Assembly: GCF_900110505.1 (NCBI RefSeq)
Contig: NZ_FODZ01000002.1
Coordinates: forward strand, 548,113 to 612,112
Source of the DNA: Luteibacter sp. UNC138MFCol5.1
GTDB lineage: Bacteria > Pseudomonadota > Gammaproteobacteria > Xanthomonadales > Rhodanobacteraceae
DNA: 64,000 bases
Reading direction: 5' to 3'
Shown: one piece after another, positions 1 to 8,102 of the stretch
Layout of the letters: each line of letters begins with the position of its first letter
Position numbering within the stretch: the stretch's first letter is position 1
The notes under the pieces: generated by a model
What the model was told of the DNA's origin: nothing
Databases searched by the model: none
Seen by the model: the letters and a program-made list of their open reading frames with translations, nothing else
Made by a program: the position numbers and the translations under genes

Positions 1-847
1 TCAGGCCGCTGGCCGTAGCCGCCGCGCCGTAACGGAAACCGTTCACCGTGATGTTGTCGGCGATGCCGTTGAACGAGTTCGCCGTGTAGGAGTAGGCGGC
101 ATTGATCGCGGCGACCGCCCGCTTCTGGACCTTGAACGATGCCGTGAACGTCGCCGTCTGGTTCGCGATCATGTAGAAGTCCGCGTTCTGACGCCCTGCC
201 TCGTAGTAGCGCTGGGCGGCCGCGAGCTCCACCGCGATATGGCGGCGCTCAAAATTCGTCGCGAACGAGCCAAGCTCGAGCTGGACACCTCGGCGCTTTG
301 CCGGTCCGTCGAACGACGTCGCTCCCGCGGTCGACAGAAGCATGAATACGTTGCTCGTCAGCGAGGACGGAACGACTAGCGTCACCGACTGCTTCCCTGC
401 CCCGGCAGGAATGGTTCCCGTGGCCGTGGTGGCGGTTGATCCGTCGGGCTGAAGCTTCACCGTGATGGGCGCCGAAGGGTTCCACACCGATACCGTGACC
501 GTAGCGTTCGCGATGTCTGGGGTTTCCAGCACCTGCGCTATCGTCCCGGTCAGGGTGATCGTCGTCCGGTCCGACGAGAGCGCGAAGGTTGCCCCAGCAC
601 CGACGGTGCGCCACATGTCGTAACCGTAGGTGTTTGCTCCCATCGCTCCACCCGCGAACGCGGCCTGATTCACGCGTAGGTCGCCGTTCAGAAGGAGGCT
701 CCGACCTCCCTGGGCGACGACGATAGCTTCCACGGGTGAAAGTCGCAGATCGAGATCGGCGCAGTTCTGGTCGAGCTTCATCAGGGCGGCGGTGCCGTTG
801 TCGCCACCCTGCGCCGTGGGCCGAAAGTCGATACGCGAAATTGCCAT
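1..847 (-). CDS. Phage tail fibre-like protein, 3' end off the window
   Basis: An open frame starts at the ATG at 847-845 and stays open to position 1, so at least 282 residues are seen and the C-terminus is missing. The N-terminus reads MAISRIDFRPTAQGGDN. A beta-rich middle follows, then (about residues 190-215) the signature LGSFATNFERR...AAAQRYYEAG. That signature recurs near the end of many phage tail fibre and receptor-binding proteins. It is the last visible gene of the J-downstream tail tip cluster, which fits a host-recognition or fibre role. The next gene upstream (855-1550) ends 7 bases before this start. The substrate or receptor cannot be told from sequence. Confidence 0.75.
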   Translation of the reverse strand, partial: MAISRIDFRPTAQGGDNGTAALMKLDQNCADLDLRLSPVEAIVVAQGGRSLLLNGDLRVNQAAFAGGAMGANTYGYDMWRTVGAGATFALSSDRTTITLTGTIAQVLETPDIANATVTVSVWNPSAPITVKLQPDGSTATTATGTIPAGAGKQSVTLVVPSSLTSNVFMLLSTAGATSFDGPAKRRGVQLELGSFATNFERRHIAVELAAAQRYYEAGRQNADFYMIANQTATFTASFKVQKRAVAAINAAYSYTANSFNGIADNITVNGFRYGAAATASGL

Positions 848-854
848 GCATGCC

Positions 855-1550
855 TCAGCTGTTTGCCACGTCGACGACGAGGTAGTTGTATGCGTCCTGA
901 CGGGACGAGTTGTTGAATGGCTGGCTTGCGGGGTGATCGGCCGCCGGGCTCATCTGCCCTGACCACGTCACCTGTTGGCCTGCCACCACGGCCATCGGGT
1001 AGGTCACGAAATCGATCCACGGGTACGGCGGTGGACCGCCCGGGGCGCCGACCACCTGCGATTGGTAGAAGTACGCCATGTTTCCGGAGACGATCGCGGG
1101 CGAGCCGGAATAGGTGGTGGTTCCCGACGGGAACCCGTTGGTCAGGTTGCCGTTGACGCTTCCGATGATGCGCATGTAGCGCTGCCTGGAATCGAAGACG
1201 GTGACGCCAGTGGTTGGGTTCCTGATCCGAAGGCCGACGCGGCCGGACACGGCTCCGTAGATGGGCTCATCGAACAGCCACCACTCGATGGTTCCGGAGG
1301 TCGCGGCCACCATGAACGTGTACGTGGTGTTGTTCCCCGACCGCGTCGCGCCGACCATGGCACACGGGTTATTGCAGCGCCATGCGATGACCGGCGCGTT
1401 CCCACCCAACGTCACGGTCGCGATGCGCCATGTGTTTTGCCATGGAGTCGTTGCTTGCAGCGTGCCCTTCGCGCGCAGTGCGAGATTGCGATAGGTCTGA
1501 TCGATCTGGATCGCGTTGGCCGCGTTACGTGCTCGAAATCCGACGGCCAT
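855..1550 (-). CDS. Tail tip-associated protein (DUF6453-like N-terminus)
   Basis: 231 residues. The frame extends upstream, but I take the ATG at 1550 because it overlaps the previous stop by one base (TGATG) and gives MAVGFRARN, closely matching the N-terminus of the preceding gene product (MAVGLRVRD). Such MxVGLRV proteins commonly follow gpJ in lambda-like tail operons. The rest is beta-rich with many Gly, Thr and Tyr and no recognised catalytic motif. A structural role at the tail tip is inferred from position. The C-terminus lies 7 bases before the tail fibre start. Confidence 0.7.
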   Translation of the reverse strand: MAVGFRARNAANAIQIDQTYRNLALRAKGTLQATTPWQNTWRIATVTLGGNAPVIAWRCNNPCAMVGATRSGNNTTYTFMVAATSGTIEWWLFDEPIYGAVSGRVGLRIRNPTTGVTVFDSRQRYMRIIGSVNGNLTNGFPSGTTTYSGSPAIVSGNMAYFYQSQVVGAPGGPPPYPWIDFVTYPMAVVAGQQVTWSGQMSPAADHPASQPFNNSSRQDAYNYLVVDVANS

Positions 1551-1849
1551 CAGGTCCAGAACCCATAGGTGACATCGACGGATCGGCGGTAGCCTGACCC
1601 AATGCCCGATGGCCAGGACCACGTGATGCCCGTCGAGCTGGCGACGATCGTGGGCGGGATCGATCCGCTCGACGCGTCACCGGATGGCATCGTCGCGAAA
1701 AATGGCGTGCCGTTGGCGAGGTTGCCGTCAGCGATCGCCCCGTCCGATGTGCCGGTGTTGAAGGTCCCCAATACCTTGGTGAGGTGGGTGGTAAGCGTGA
1801 TCAGCTCCTGCCCCGTGTCGGGGTCGCGCACGCGTAGCCCGACCGCCAT
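1550..1849 (-). CDS. Small tail tip-associated protein (DUF6453-like)
   Basis: 99 residues, starting MAVGLRVRDPDTGQELITL. The start overlaps the gpJ stop by one base and the stop overlaps the next start by one base, so translation is probably coupled. The first 10 residues are near-identical to the following protein, suggesting duplication of an N-terminal docking element. It resembles DUF6453-type proteins encoded just after gpJ in many siphoviruses. Function unknown; likely a tail tip accessory. Confidence 0.7.
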   Translation of the reverse strand: MAVGLRVRDPDTGQELITLTTHLTKVLGTFNTGTSDGAIADGNLANGTPFFATMPSGDASSGSIPPTIVASSTGITWSWPSGIGSGYRRSVDVTYGFWT

Positions 1850-4800
1850 CAGCCCAGGTCCCCCAGCTCGACCACCACGACGCCGTTCGCGTTGTTGATG
1901 AGGCGCCAGCTCGTGGAGTCCTCGTTGATCGTGTGGACGTTGCCGCGGACTACGCGAAGCCCGGACTTGTTAAGCTCCCACACCGGCAGCCCATTAATCA
2001 GCGCCGTCGACGCGATCTGGTTGCCGATCATCGCGTTGGTGATCCAGCCCGTGCCGATGAGCGCCTGGCTGATGAACACCTGGCCGCCCTGAATCACGAA
2101 CGGGTACGTGACCGGTATCGACCCGTCGGTGGCGTTGATGACCGCGAACGTACCGGCGTTGACGATGACCTGAGACGTCACATCGCCGCCGCTGTAATCG
2201 ACGCCGAGCGCGATGCCAGCCATGTAGCGCTGGCCATTGGCGGCGACCTGCGTCTTGATGACGTAGCTGGCCGAGACCTTTCCGTCCAGCGCCGCCGTGG
2301 TGCGGCTCACCTGCTCGATCGAGGCCGAATATCCCGCAACCGTCGCCTGCACGATCTCGGTCTGCTGGGCGAGCGCGCGATCGGCCGTCACCTGCGCGAC
2401 GGTGTAGGTGTACCAGCCAGCGAAGGGCATGGTTTCCCAATCGCCAGCATCATCGCCCGGCCCGGTGTATTCGCCGGCGGACTTCGGGTTGACCTGCGCG
2501 TAGACGGCGTCGGTGCGCGATGCCGTCGCCTGCACCTCGCCATCGAGCTCGTCGACCAGCAACGTGGTGTCATGGATGGCCGCCGCTTGCCCATAGGCGG
2601 TCTGCTCCACGGTACCGATGTCCTCCCAGAACGCCGGATTGGTCCCCGGCTTCGCGCCGCCGGCGGGGACCGCCTGCGCGGCGCGCCATAGGCGGCCGCC
2701 GTCACTCACGATGGTGCCAGCGGCGTAGGCCGTTCCCGTGGCCCACTCCGGCGCGTTCACGTACTCGCCGAACGCGGCCGCGGCATCGATATCGGCCAGC
2801 AGCTGGGCCGTAAGCGCGCTACGCCCGATCAGGCCCGCCCAGTACGCCTGCATCGCAGGGTCTTCCGGATCGGAGATCGTCTGGCCGTTGACCGCGCCGC
2901 TCTCCGGATACCAGCCGCCGACGTTGCCAGCCTTGTCGACGATACGCCCCCAGAAGAACAACGATGCGCCGCCGGACAGGCCGTGCAATTCGGTGTGGTT
3001 GCCCGGGTACGCGTAGTCGCCGAGGTGGTAAGCGACCGTGTCCTGCGCGTCCGGGCGCACGGGCGTCTCGCTCGCCCAGATCTCGGTGCGCTGGGTGTCC
3101 GTGGCGTTCGGCGGGAACGTCCAGTCGAGCCCGATGCCGAACGGCAAGGACGTCGTCGTCAGCGTGGTGAGGCGCGGCGGCTCGCCGGTTTTGCCCGTGA
3201 TTGGCGTGGCCGCGCTGAGCGCCGCGATCGACGGCGTGCGACCGACGTTGAACGCGGTGACGCGCGCGATATACGTGCCGGTGTAGACGCCCACGATGTC
3301 GACCGACGTGGTCGGCACCGTGCCGGCCTGAATCCACTGGCCGTTGTCCTTCTGCCATTCGACCTTGTAGGTGACCGCGCTCTCGGCCGCGTCCCACTCG
3401 ATCGTCATTACGTTGTTCGCGATGCCCTGCTCCACCACGACGTGCCCCGATACGCGGACGTTCGTCGGCGGCTTCTGGGCGCCGGTTGGCAGCGTGCTAA
3501 TCGGCGGAATCTGGATCGTCGCGCCACTGTCGATATGCGCGAACTTGCTCGCGTTGTGCTGCACGGCCGTGATCGTGAAGCGGATCTCGCCCTGCCCCGA
3601 GTCCTCCGACACGCTGAGGATGCGGAAGGTCTGGTTCACCAGCTCGTCGCTCTCCACCGTCCATACCGACTGAGGCACGGGCACGTCGGTGAAGCCCTGG
3701 CCCACGTAGAGCTTCCGGCCGTCGATCTGGCTGATCGTGCGCGTCTGCGCCGTGCCATTGGGCAGGTGGACCGTCAGGGTGTCACCGACGGCGACCTGAC
3801 CCGGCTCGCGGTCGACGAGTACCCACCCGGCCGCAGCGTCGCTCAGGCGGCCCGCCTGCCGCATGCCAGCGCGCTTCGGGTCCTGCACCCGGATGATCTG
3901 CCCCGGCGCCGCGCGCAGGCCCTCGAGGCCCACGGCGAACGTCACCGAGTCGGTTTCGTACTGGCTCGTCGTCAGCGCCCACAGGCCGCGCCGGTGCGCC
4001 TGCCCTTGGCTCGTGGTGCCGAAGGCGACGAACTCGGTCGGCTGGACGCCATAGCGCGCGATCGCGTCGTTGTCGGGGACGTACTCGACGCGCTGCTTGA
4101 AGTTGTTCGACGGGTCGTTCCACGTCACCTGCGCGGTCGAGAACCGTGTCTTCCGCGCGCTCGATTGGTAGGTGAACCGGCCGTCGATCACGTTGGCCGC
4201 GGTGTAGGTGTAGACCGGGTCCTGCGGCATGTCCGCGACGGTCGTGATCGCGCTGCCCATCCAGTAGCTGACGCCGCTGAACACGGAAGCCACGTCGCCG
4301 AGCAGCCGGAAGGCGTCTTCGCGCGACTGCAGGTAGGCCGTGCAGCGGTAGCGCGGCTCCTGCCCGCCCTGCCCGTCTGGCACGAGCTGGTCGCAGTACT
4401 GGGCGATCCGGTACAGCTCCCACTTGTTGATCAGCGAGGCATCGACGAGGTCGCCGATCCCGTAGCGGTCGTTCACGACGAGGTCGTACAGGATCCACGC
4501 CGGGTTGTCCGTCCAGCCGATCTTGAACGACCCATCCCACACGCCGTTGTACGAGCGGGTCGCCGGGTCGTAGTTCGTCGGGATGCGGATCGTCCGGCCC
4601 CAGCAGACGTACGAGCGGACGGGGATGTTGCTGAACTGCGAGGCGTCGCCGCTGATGGCGACGTAGGCGGTGTTCGGGTAGCGGAGCTTCGCGTCGACGA
4701 TCTCGGTGATCGACACGACGCGGGTCGTGTCGGCCGTGGTCGCGCTGTTCGCGTTCGGCGTCAGGCGGCGCACGCGCACGTTCCAACCGAGGGTCGCCCG

Positions 4801-5343
4801 CGGCAGGTCGACGCGGTGGGTGCGCTGGTACGGGCCGCTGGCCTTTCCGTTGAACGCCGTGGTCAGAACGGTCTGGTACGCGCCGCCGTCGGTGGAGACG
4901 TCGATGGCGTACTGGACCATGTAGCCGTTGATGTCGCCGTTCTTCGTGTTGCTCTTCTGCAGCGAGTCCGCCTGCAGGGTCACGGCGAAGGCCGAGAGCG
5001 CGAGGTTGTTGAGCGCGCGGACCCACGGCGTATCCGACTTGAGCTCGGTGGAGACGGCGATCTCGTTCTTCACCGACCCGTAGCCGGGGATGTAGCTCTG
5101 GTCCTGCGTGCCGGTGCGGATCTGCACGGATACGCCGCTGAAATTCAGCGTGCCGTCGGCGTTGGCCACGGGCGTGCCGTCCAGCAGCACCGACTGCAGT
5201 CCGTTGACCAGGCCGCCGATCTCGCCCTCCGAAAGCAGGTCCTCGATCTGGAAGTAGGAGATCGAGCGAAGGGTGTCCGGCGCTTCGACGGGCGTGTGCG
5301 TGCTGCCGCCGCCCTTGGCGCCGAGGATCAGGTCAAGGCCCAT
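1849..5343 (-). CDS. J: Tip attachment / host specificity protein J
   Basis: 1164 residues. The start at 5343 (MGLDLILGAKGGGSTHTPVE) is chosen because the longer frame runs backwards through a terminator and is not J-like. The N-terminal half (LRSISYFQIEDLLSEGEIGG) is the conserved gpJ hub domain. Fibronectin-like segments lie around residues 650-790. A W..G..Y..G..V...G..W segment near residues 860-905 resembles a type 3 carbohydrate-binding fold. The C-terminal part (SYVIKTQVAANGQRYMAGIA..., ending in GVVVVELGDLG) matches the J C-terminal central-fibre region. It forms the tail tip and binds the host receptor. It is separated from tail gene I by an inserted regulatory cassette. Confidence 0.93.
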   Translation of the reverse strand: MGLDLILGAKGGGSTHTPVEAPDTLRSISYFQIEDLLSEGEIGGLVNGLQSVLLDGTPVANADGTLNFSGVSVQIRTGTQDQSYIPGYGSVKNEIAVSTELKSDTPWVRALNNLALSAFAVTLQADSLQKSNTKNGDINGYMVQYAIDVSTDGGAYQTVLTTAFNGKASGPYQRTHRVDLPRATLGWNVRVRRLTPNANSATTADTTRVVSITEIVDAKLRYPNTAYVAISGDASQFSNIPVRSYVCWGRTIRIPTNYDPATRSYNGVWDGSFKIGWTDNPAWILYDLVVNDRYGIGDLVDASLINKWELYRIAQYCDQLVPDGQGGQEPRYRCTAYLQSREDAFRLLGDVASVFSGVSYWMGSAITTVADMPQDPVYTYTAANVIDGRFTYQSSARKTRFSTAQVTWNDPSNNFKQRVEYVPDNDAIARYGVQPTEFVAFGTTSQGQAHRRGLWALTTSQYETDSVTFAVGLEGLRAAPGQIIRVQDPKRAGMRQAGRLSDAAAGWVLVDREPGQVAVGDTLTVHLPNGTAQTRTISQIDGRKLYVGQGFTDVPVPQSVWTVESDELVNQTFRILSVSEDSGQGEIRFTITAVQHNASKFAHIDSGATIQIPPISTLPTGAQKPPTNVRVSGHVVVEQGIANNVMTIEWDAAESAVTYKVEWQKDNGQWIQAGTVPTTSVDIVGVYTGTYIARVTAFNVGRTPSIAALSAATPITGKTGEPPRLTTLTTTSLPFGIGLDWTFPPNATDTQRTEIWASETPVRPDAQDTVAYHLGDYAYPGNHTELHGLSGGASLFFWGRIVDKAGNVGGWYPESGAVNGQTISDPEDPAMQAYWAGLIGRSALTAQLLADIDAAAAFGEYVNAPEWATGTAYAAGTIVSDGGRLWRAAQAVPAGGAKPGTNPAFWEDIGTVEQTAYGQAAAIHDTTLLVDELDGEVQATASRTDAVYAQVNPKSAGEYTGPGDDAGDWETMPFAGWYTYTVAQVTADRALAQQTEIVQATVAGYSASIEQVSRTTAALDGKVSASYVIKTQVAANGQRYMAGIALGVDYSGGDVTSQVIVNAGTFAVINATDGSIPVTYPFVIQGGQVFISQALIGTGWITNAMIGNQIASTALINGLPVWELNKSGLRVVRGNVHTINEDSTSWRLINNANGVVVVELGDLG

Positions 5344-5352
5344 GGATGTCCC

Positions 5353-5380
5353 ATAAAAGAGGCCCGCACATGGCGGGCCT
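5353..5380 (-). terminator. Rho-independent terminator after antirepressor operon
   Basis: On the minus strand an AGGCCCGC / GCGGGCCT stem with a 5-nt loop is followed by CTTTTA. It sits between the antirepressor stop (5417) and the J start (5343). It would stop the inserted arc-orf-ant transcript before J, while Q-modified late transcription would be expected to read through. Confidence 0.85.
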
Positions 5381-5416
5381 GGTGGTTCGGTACCGCAGAG
5401 CGGCGACTGGTTGCGG

Positions 5417-6157
5417 TTAGCCCGCGTCGTATTCCTCGGCGAGTTCGACGCCAAGCATCTTCGCGAGCTTGGCGAGACCGGCCGGAGTGACGCGGACCTG
5501 ATGGCTGACCTTGTCCTCTCCGACCTTCTCGTCGAAGTAAGCATGGACCTTGTGCGTCAGGAAGCCCGCCTTCGTTTTGTCGGCGTAGCCCATCCATCCG
5601 CCCTTCGGTCCGCGGAAGAGCCACTCTTTCTCGTGCATCCACTGCGCCAGCTTCCGCTCGGGCATCTGTAGGGCTTTTGCGGCTTCCCGGAGGCAGAGCG
5701 AGCCGTCCGCGCCGGCGATGCGACGAAACGCCACCACGGTCGGCTCCATTTCCTTCACCTGCCCCTCAAGCGCCAGCACCTTCTCCGTATAGCCCAGCAG
5801 AACCCCGCGCAGTTGCTCCGGGTCGTTCAGCGCCTTGAGCATGTCGCGCTCCGTCGGCTCCGGCGCGTCGTAGGCCCGGATGACCTTCAGGTGGAATGCC
5901 GGGCTGATCCACATGGCATAGGCGTAGACCAGCTCCTTCACCACGAATGTGCCTTGCTCCACCCCGCCACGCTGGACCGATACCGGGATTCCGGTATCGG
6001 TCAGTTCGGCTACGAGGTCCTGAGTCTGCTGGCTTGCAAGCCAGTAGCCCGGGCCGTGCCGTTTCTCGCCGCCCGCTGCACGATGCAGGTCGTTCAGGCT
6101 GTAGCGACCCTCAGCGTCACGGCGGATGCCCACCTGGGCCACGATCAGGTTCTTCAT
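5417..6157 (-). CDS. ant: Phage antirepressor, KilA-N plus KilAC domains
   Basis: 246 residues. The N-terminal KilA-N-type segment (residues about 1-95) includes RDAEGRYSLNDLHRAAGG and YAYAMWISPAFHLKVIRAYD. The C-terminal antirepressor ANT/KilAC domain (about residues 130-240) includes AFRRIAGADGSLCLREAAKALQ and GFLTHKVHAYFDEKV...VTPAGLAKLAKML. Proteins of this architecture bind and neutralise phage repressors (P22 Ant, P1 Ant family). The start overlaps the preceding stop by 4 bases (ATGA). It is the last gene of a three-gene operon headed by an Arc-like repressor and ends at a terminator. The target repressor, CI here or that of another phage, is unknown. Confidence 0.9.
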   Translation of the reverse strand: MKNLIVAQVGIRRDAEGRYSLNDLHRAAGGEKRHGPGYWLASQQTQDLVAELTDTGIPVSVQRGGVEQGTFVVKELVYAYAMWISPAFHLKVIRAYDAPEPTERDMLKALNDPEQLRGVLLGYTEKVLALEGQVKEMEPTVVAFRRIAGADGSLCLREAAKALQMPERKLAQWMHEKEWLFRGPKGGWMGYADKTKAGFLTHKVHAYFDEKVGEDKVSHQVRVTPAGLAKLAKMLGVELAEEYDAG

Positions 6158-6453
6158 GCACGTGCTCCCTTTGGCGCCGCTCCGGCGATGAACTCGATGA
6201 AGGCGCGCTCGACGGCGCCCTTCTCGGCAGGCATTGCCGAGACGATGTCGACCAGGCGCTCAGTCCAGCCGGTGGCCTCGGCCCAGTCCAGGAAGTCGAC
6301 GGCGAGCTGCTTGCCGTAAAGCTGCAGCGCCAGATCGGGGCCGACCAAAGGCGGCGGGCACCACCAGTTCTCACCCTGAACGAACGCGAGGCACTTGGCC
6401 GGCTCGAAGCAGCGGTCGTCGTACGAACGGTATATGGTTGCGCGGACCGTCAT
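6154..6453 (-). CDS. Hypothetical protein in antirepressor operon
   Basis: 99 residues, starting MTVRATIYRSYDDRCFEPAKC. It is coupled to both neighbours by 4-base ATGA overlaps, so it is surely co-translated with the Arc-like and Ant genes. It is acidic and helix-rich in its second half (YGKQLAVDFLDWAEATGW...AEKGAVERAFIEFIAG). I do not recognise a family. Position suggests an accessory in control of antirepressor expression or activity. Confidence 0.75.
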   Translation of the reverse strand: MTVRATIYRSYDDRCFEPAKCLAFVQGENWWCPPPLVGPDLALQLYGKQLAVDFLDWAEATGWTERLVDIVSAMPAEKGAVERAFIEFIAGAAPKGARA

Positions 6454-6740
6454 GGCGTGCGACCTCGCGCTACGGTGTGAAACGTTGTAGAGTTATCCAC
6501 AGAAATTTCCTCGTTAGGGATTTCGATCTGAGCCCCGGAGCGCGCCAACGCTTTCGGGGCTTTTTCATTTGCGGGTACGTCGGTGAAACGCCTCTTACTG
6601 TCCGAGGCCTGAGCCAACGCGAGGATCCGGACCGCTTCCCGATTTACGGACCTGTCACTGATGCGAGCCCGGCATACCAGCCACTCCTTCAGATCACTCG
6701 GAAGTGAAAGTGACAGAAACACACGCCCTACCTTTTCCAC
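6450..6740 (-). CDS. Arc-like ribbon-helix-helix repressor
   Basis: About 96 residues from a GTG at 6740, preceded by a very strong ribosome site (AGGAGAGGAGGGCAT); an ATG 30 bases further upstream lies ahead of that site. The N-terminus VFLSLSLPSDLKEWLVCRARISDRSVNREAVRIL fits an Arc/MetJ ribbon-helix-helix: a beta strand contacting DNA, then two helices with the SVNREAVRIL turn as in P22 Arc. In P22, Arc limits expression of ant from the shared promoter. The same gene order here (arc-like, unknown, ant) supports that role. The C-terminal 45 residues are not conserved-looking. Confidence 0.82.
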   Translation of the reverse strand: MEKVGRVFLSLSLPSDLKEWLVCRARISDRSVNREAVRILALAQASDSKRRFTDVPANEKAPKALARSGAQIEIPNEEISVDNSTTFHTVARGRTP

Positions 6741-6769
6741 ATGCCCTCCTCTCCTGTTGAGTTTTGGCA

Positions 6770-6798
6770 AGTTTTGTTGCTTTTTGGTGCGTTGTCAA
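6770..6798 (-). promoter_or_regulatory. Putative promoter of the arc-orf-ant operon with flanking repeats
   Basis: On the minus strand a consensus -35 TTGACA (6793-6798) is followed after 17 bases by AAAACT (6770-6775). The repeated word GCAACRAAAC occurs at the -10 side and again upstream of the -35 (about 6809-6821), with another GCAAC between. These repeats are candidate operators for the divergent XRE repressor and/or the Arc-like protein. No binding data exist; this is pattern inference. Confidence 0.5.
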
Positions 6799-6859
6799 GA
6801 CAGATGTTGCGTTTCGTTGCGGGTGACATACCCTACCGGCCAAAGCAAGCGAGGTAGCC

Positions 6860-7378
6860 GTGGCAGCTCAGTTTCCAGAACGCCTTCAGAAGCTCCGGAT
6901 TTCGAAAGGCATGAATCAACGGGACCTGGCTCGAGCTGTGGGCATCAGTCACACTCAAATCAGCCGATACGAAGCGGGCGAGGCCAACCCGAGACCCCCG
7001 GTCCTAATCCGCCTCGCCAATGAACTCGGTACGAGTGTGGACTACCTCCGGGACGGTCTGGACGACGATGGCCAGCGCGCCAGTGTCGAGGCACTTGTCG
7101 GTGAGGGACCTCTTACCGAGGCGGTGCCGATCACCCTCGAAAACCGACACTTCGAATACATCGTGTCGAAGTCGGGCAAGCTCGGAATCAGCACCGATGC
7201 TTTCGTGCGGATGATCCTTGATCTCGGTCTGATCGCTGAAATGGATCGTATGCTCGAGCTTGATCCGAGCGACGAAAACGCTCGTAGCCTGCGAAAACAG
7301 TTGCTCGAAAGCGCAAATAACGCCCAGCGCTATTTGGCTGAACTGAAAGAAAAAAAAGGCAAAGGACGGCGGCGCTGA
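6860..7378 (+). CDS. XRE-family transcriptional repressor (secondary immunity)
   Basis: 172 residues. The HTH_XRE domain spans residues about 7-65 (LQKLRISKGMNQRDLARAVGISHTQISRYEAGEANPRPPVLIRLANEL), with the recognition helix HTQISRYE. The C-terminal half is helical (LDLGLIAEMDRMLELDPSDENARSLRKQLLE) with no S24 peptidase motif, so it is unlike CI and not obviously RecA-cleavable. It ends in a Lys/Arg tail. It is the only plus-strand gene in this stretch of the tail operon and is divergent from the arc-orf-ant operon, so it most likely represses that operon. The position parallels Mnt of the P22 immI region, although Mnt itself is ribbon-helix-helix. Confidence 0.88.
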   Translation: MAAQFPERLQKLRISKGMNQRDLARAVGISHTQISRYEAGEANPRPPVLIRLANELGTSVDYLRDGLDDDGQRASVEALVGEGPLTEAVPITLENRHFEYIVSKSGKLGISTDAFVRMILDLGLIAEMDRMLELDPSDENARSLRKQLLESANNAQRYLAELKEKKGKGRRR

Positions 7379-7379
7379 A

Positions 7380-8063
7380 CTAATCCGGCTCGTATGGCGT
7401 CTTCTTGCCGTTGCCGCCTGCGGTGCCGACGCCGACATTCGAGGGCCGCGAGCTGTAGTCGACGGCCTCGATGCCGGCCGATGCGACGACGCTCCCAATC
7501 TCCATCGGGCCGCCGTAAAGGATCGGTACGGGCGCGCCCTGCGCGGTCACGTTCACCGGTCCGTTGAAGATGTAGCTGGCCTGGTTGGCGGCAGAGTCGG
7601 CACTCCCATTCCCCAGCTTCGGCTGCGGGCTCAGCAGCTGGACCACGCCGCCGGCCACCATCGACAGACCGAGTCCTGCAATCGCCGTTCCGATCGGACT
7701 GGCAGTACCGAAAGACCAGCCGGTGATGATGCCGCCAATCACGATCAGAACGACGCCGACCACTGTCTGGAGGACTCCCGCGCGCTTCGCACCGCGGTGG
7801 ACAGGAGCAATACGCACCTCCCCGCCAGCGGGCTCTCTGAGCTGATCGCGCCCGATGTTCTCGGCGTGCTCGCCACGGCCGCGAAAAACGGCGAATTCGA
7901 TACCGCGCTCGTGCGCCGAGGCAAGGTATCCCTGGAAGCCTGCGATCATCGCGCACAGCGCAGCGATCACCTCGGCAGGAGTCTGGGTATCGAGGTAGAG
8001 CTTGAACTCTCTCCCGAACCTCTTCCCAAGCACGCCGCTCAGTCGCACGTTCGTCGGTTTCAT
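7380..8063 (-). CDS. I: Tail assembly protein I
   Basis: 227 residues from the ATG at 8063, which has a GGGTGA ribosome site; an alternative ATG at 8075 abuts a terminator T-run and lacks one. The N-terminus MKPTNVRLSGVLGKRFGREFKLYLDTQTPAEVIAAL is the lambda gpI ubiquitin-like fold. Two hydrophobic Gly-rich segments lie in the middle (VLQTVVGVVLIVIGGIITGW; AIAGLGLSMVAGGVVQLL). The C-terminus has the usual SYIFNGPVNVTAQGAPVPILYGG motif. It acts in tail tip assembly before J. Normally I and J adjoin; here the immI-like cassette lies between them. Confidence 0.9.
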   Translation of the reverse strand: MKPTNVRLSGVLGKRFGREFKLYLDTQTPAEVIAALCAMIAGFQGYLASAHERGIEFAVFRGRGEHAENIGRDQLREPAGGEVRIAPVHRGAKRAGVLQTVVGVVLIVIGGIITGWSFGTASPIGTAIAGLGLSMVAGGVVQLLSPQPKLGNGSADSAANQASYIFNGPVNVTAQGAPVPILYGGPMEIGSVVASAGIEAVDYSSRPSNVGVGTAGGNGKKTPYEPD

Positions 8064-8076
8064 CGATTCACCCATG

Positions 8077-8099
8077 AAAAACCCCGCCGAGGCGGGGTT
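8077..8099 (-). terminator. Terminator after inserted lipoprotein gene
   Basis: AACCCCGCC / GGCGGGGTT stem with a 2-nt loop, followed by TTTTTC on the minus strand, 4 bases downstream of the lipoprotein stop and just before the I start. This placement marks the lipoprotein gene as an independently terminated insertion (moron) in the tail operon. Confidence 0.85.
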
Positions 8100-8102
8100 A
8101 GA

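Noticed and set aside
1-300. Left prophage attachment site
   Set aside because: The first bases are inside a tail fibre frame and no copy of the tRNA-Thr 3' sequence is found, so the phage end must lie further left.
2983-5490. 835-codon open frame on the plus strand opposite gpJ
   Set aside because: Arg/Val/His-rich shadow of the J gene in high-GC DNA; no domain, no ribosome site.
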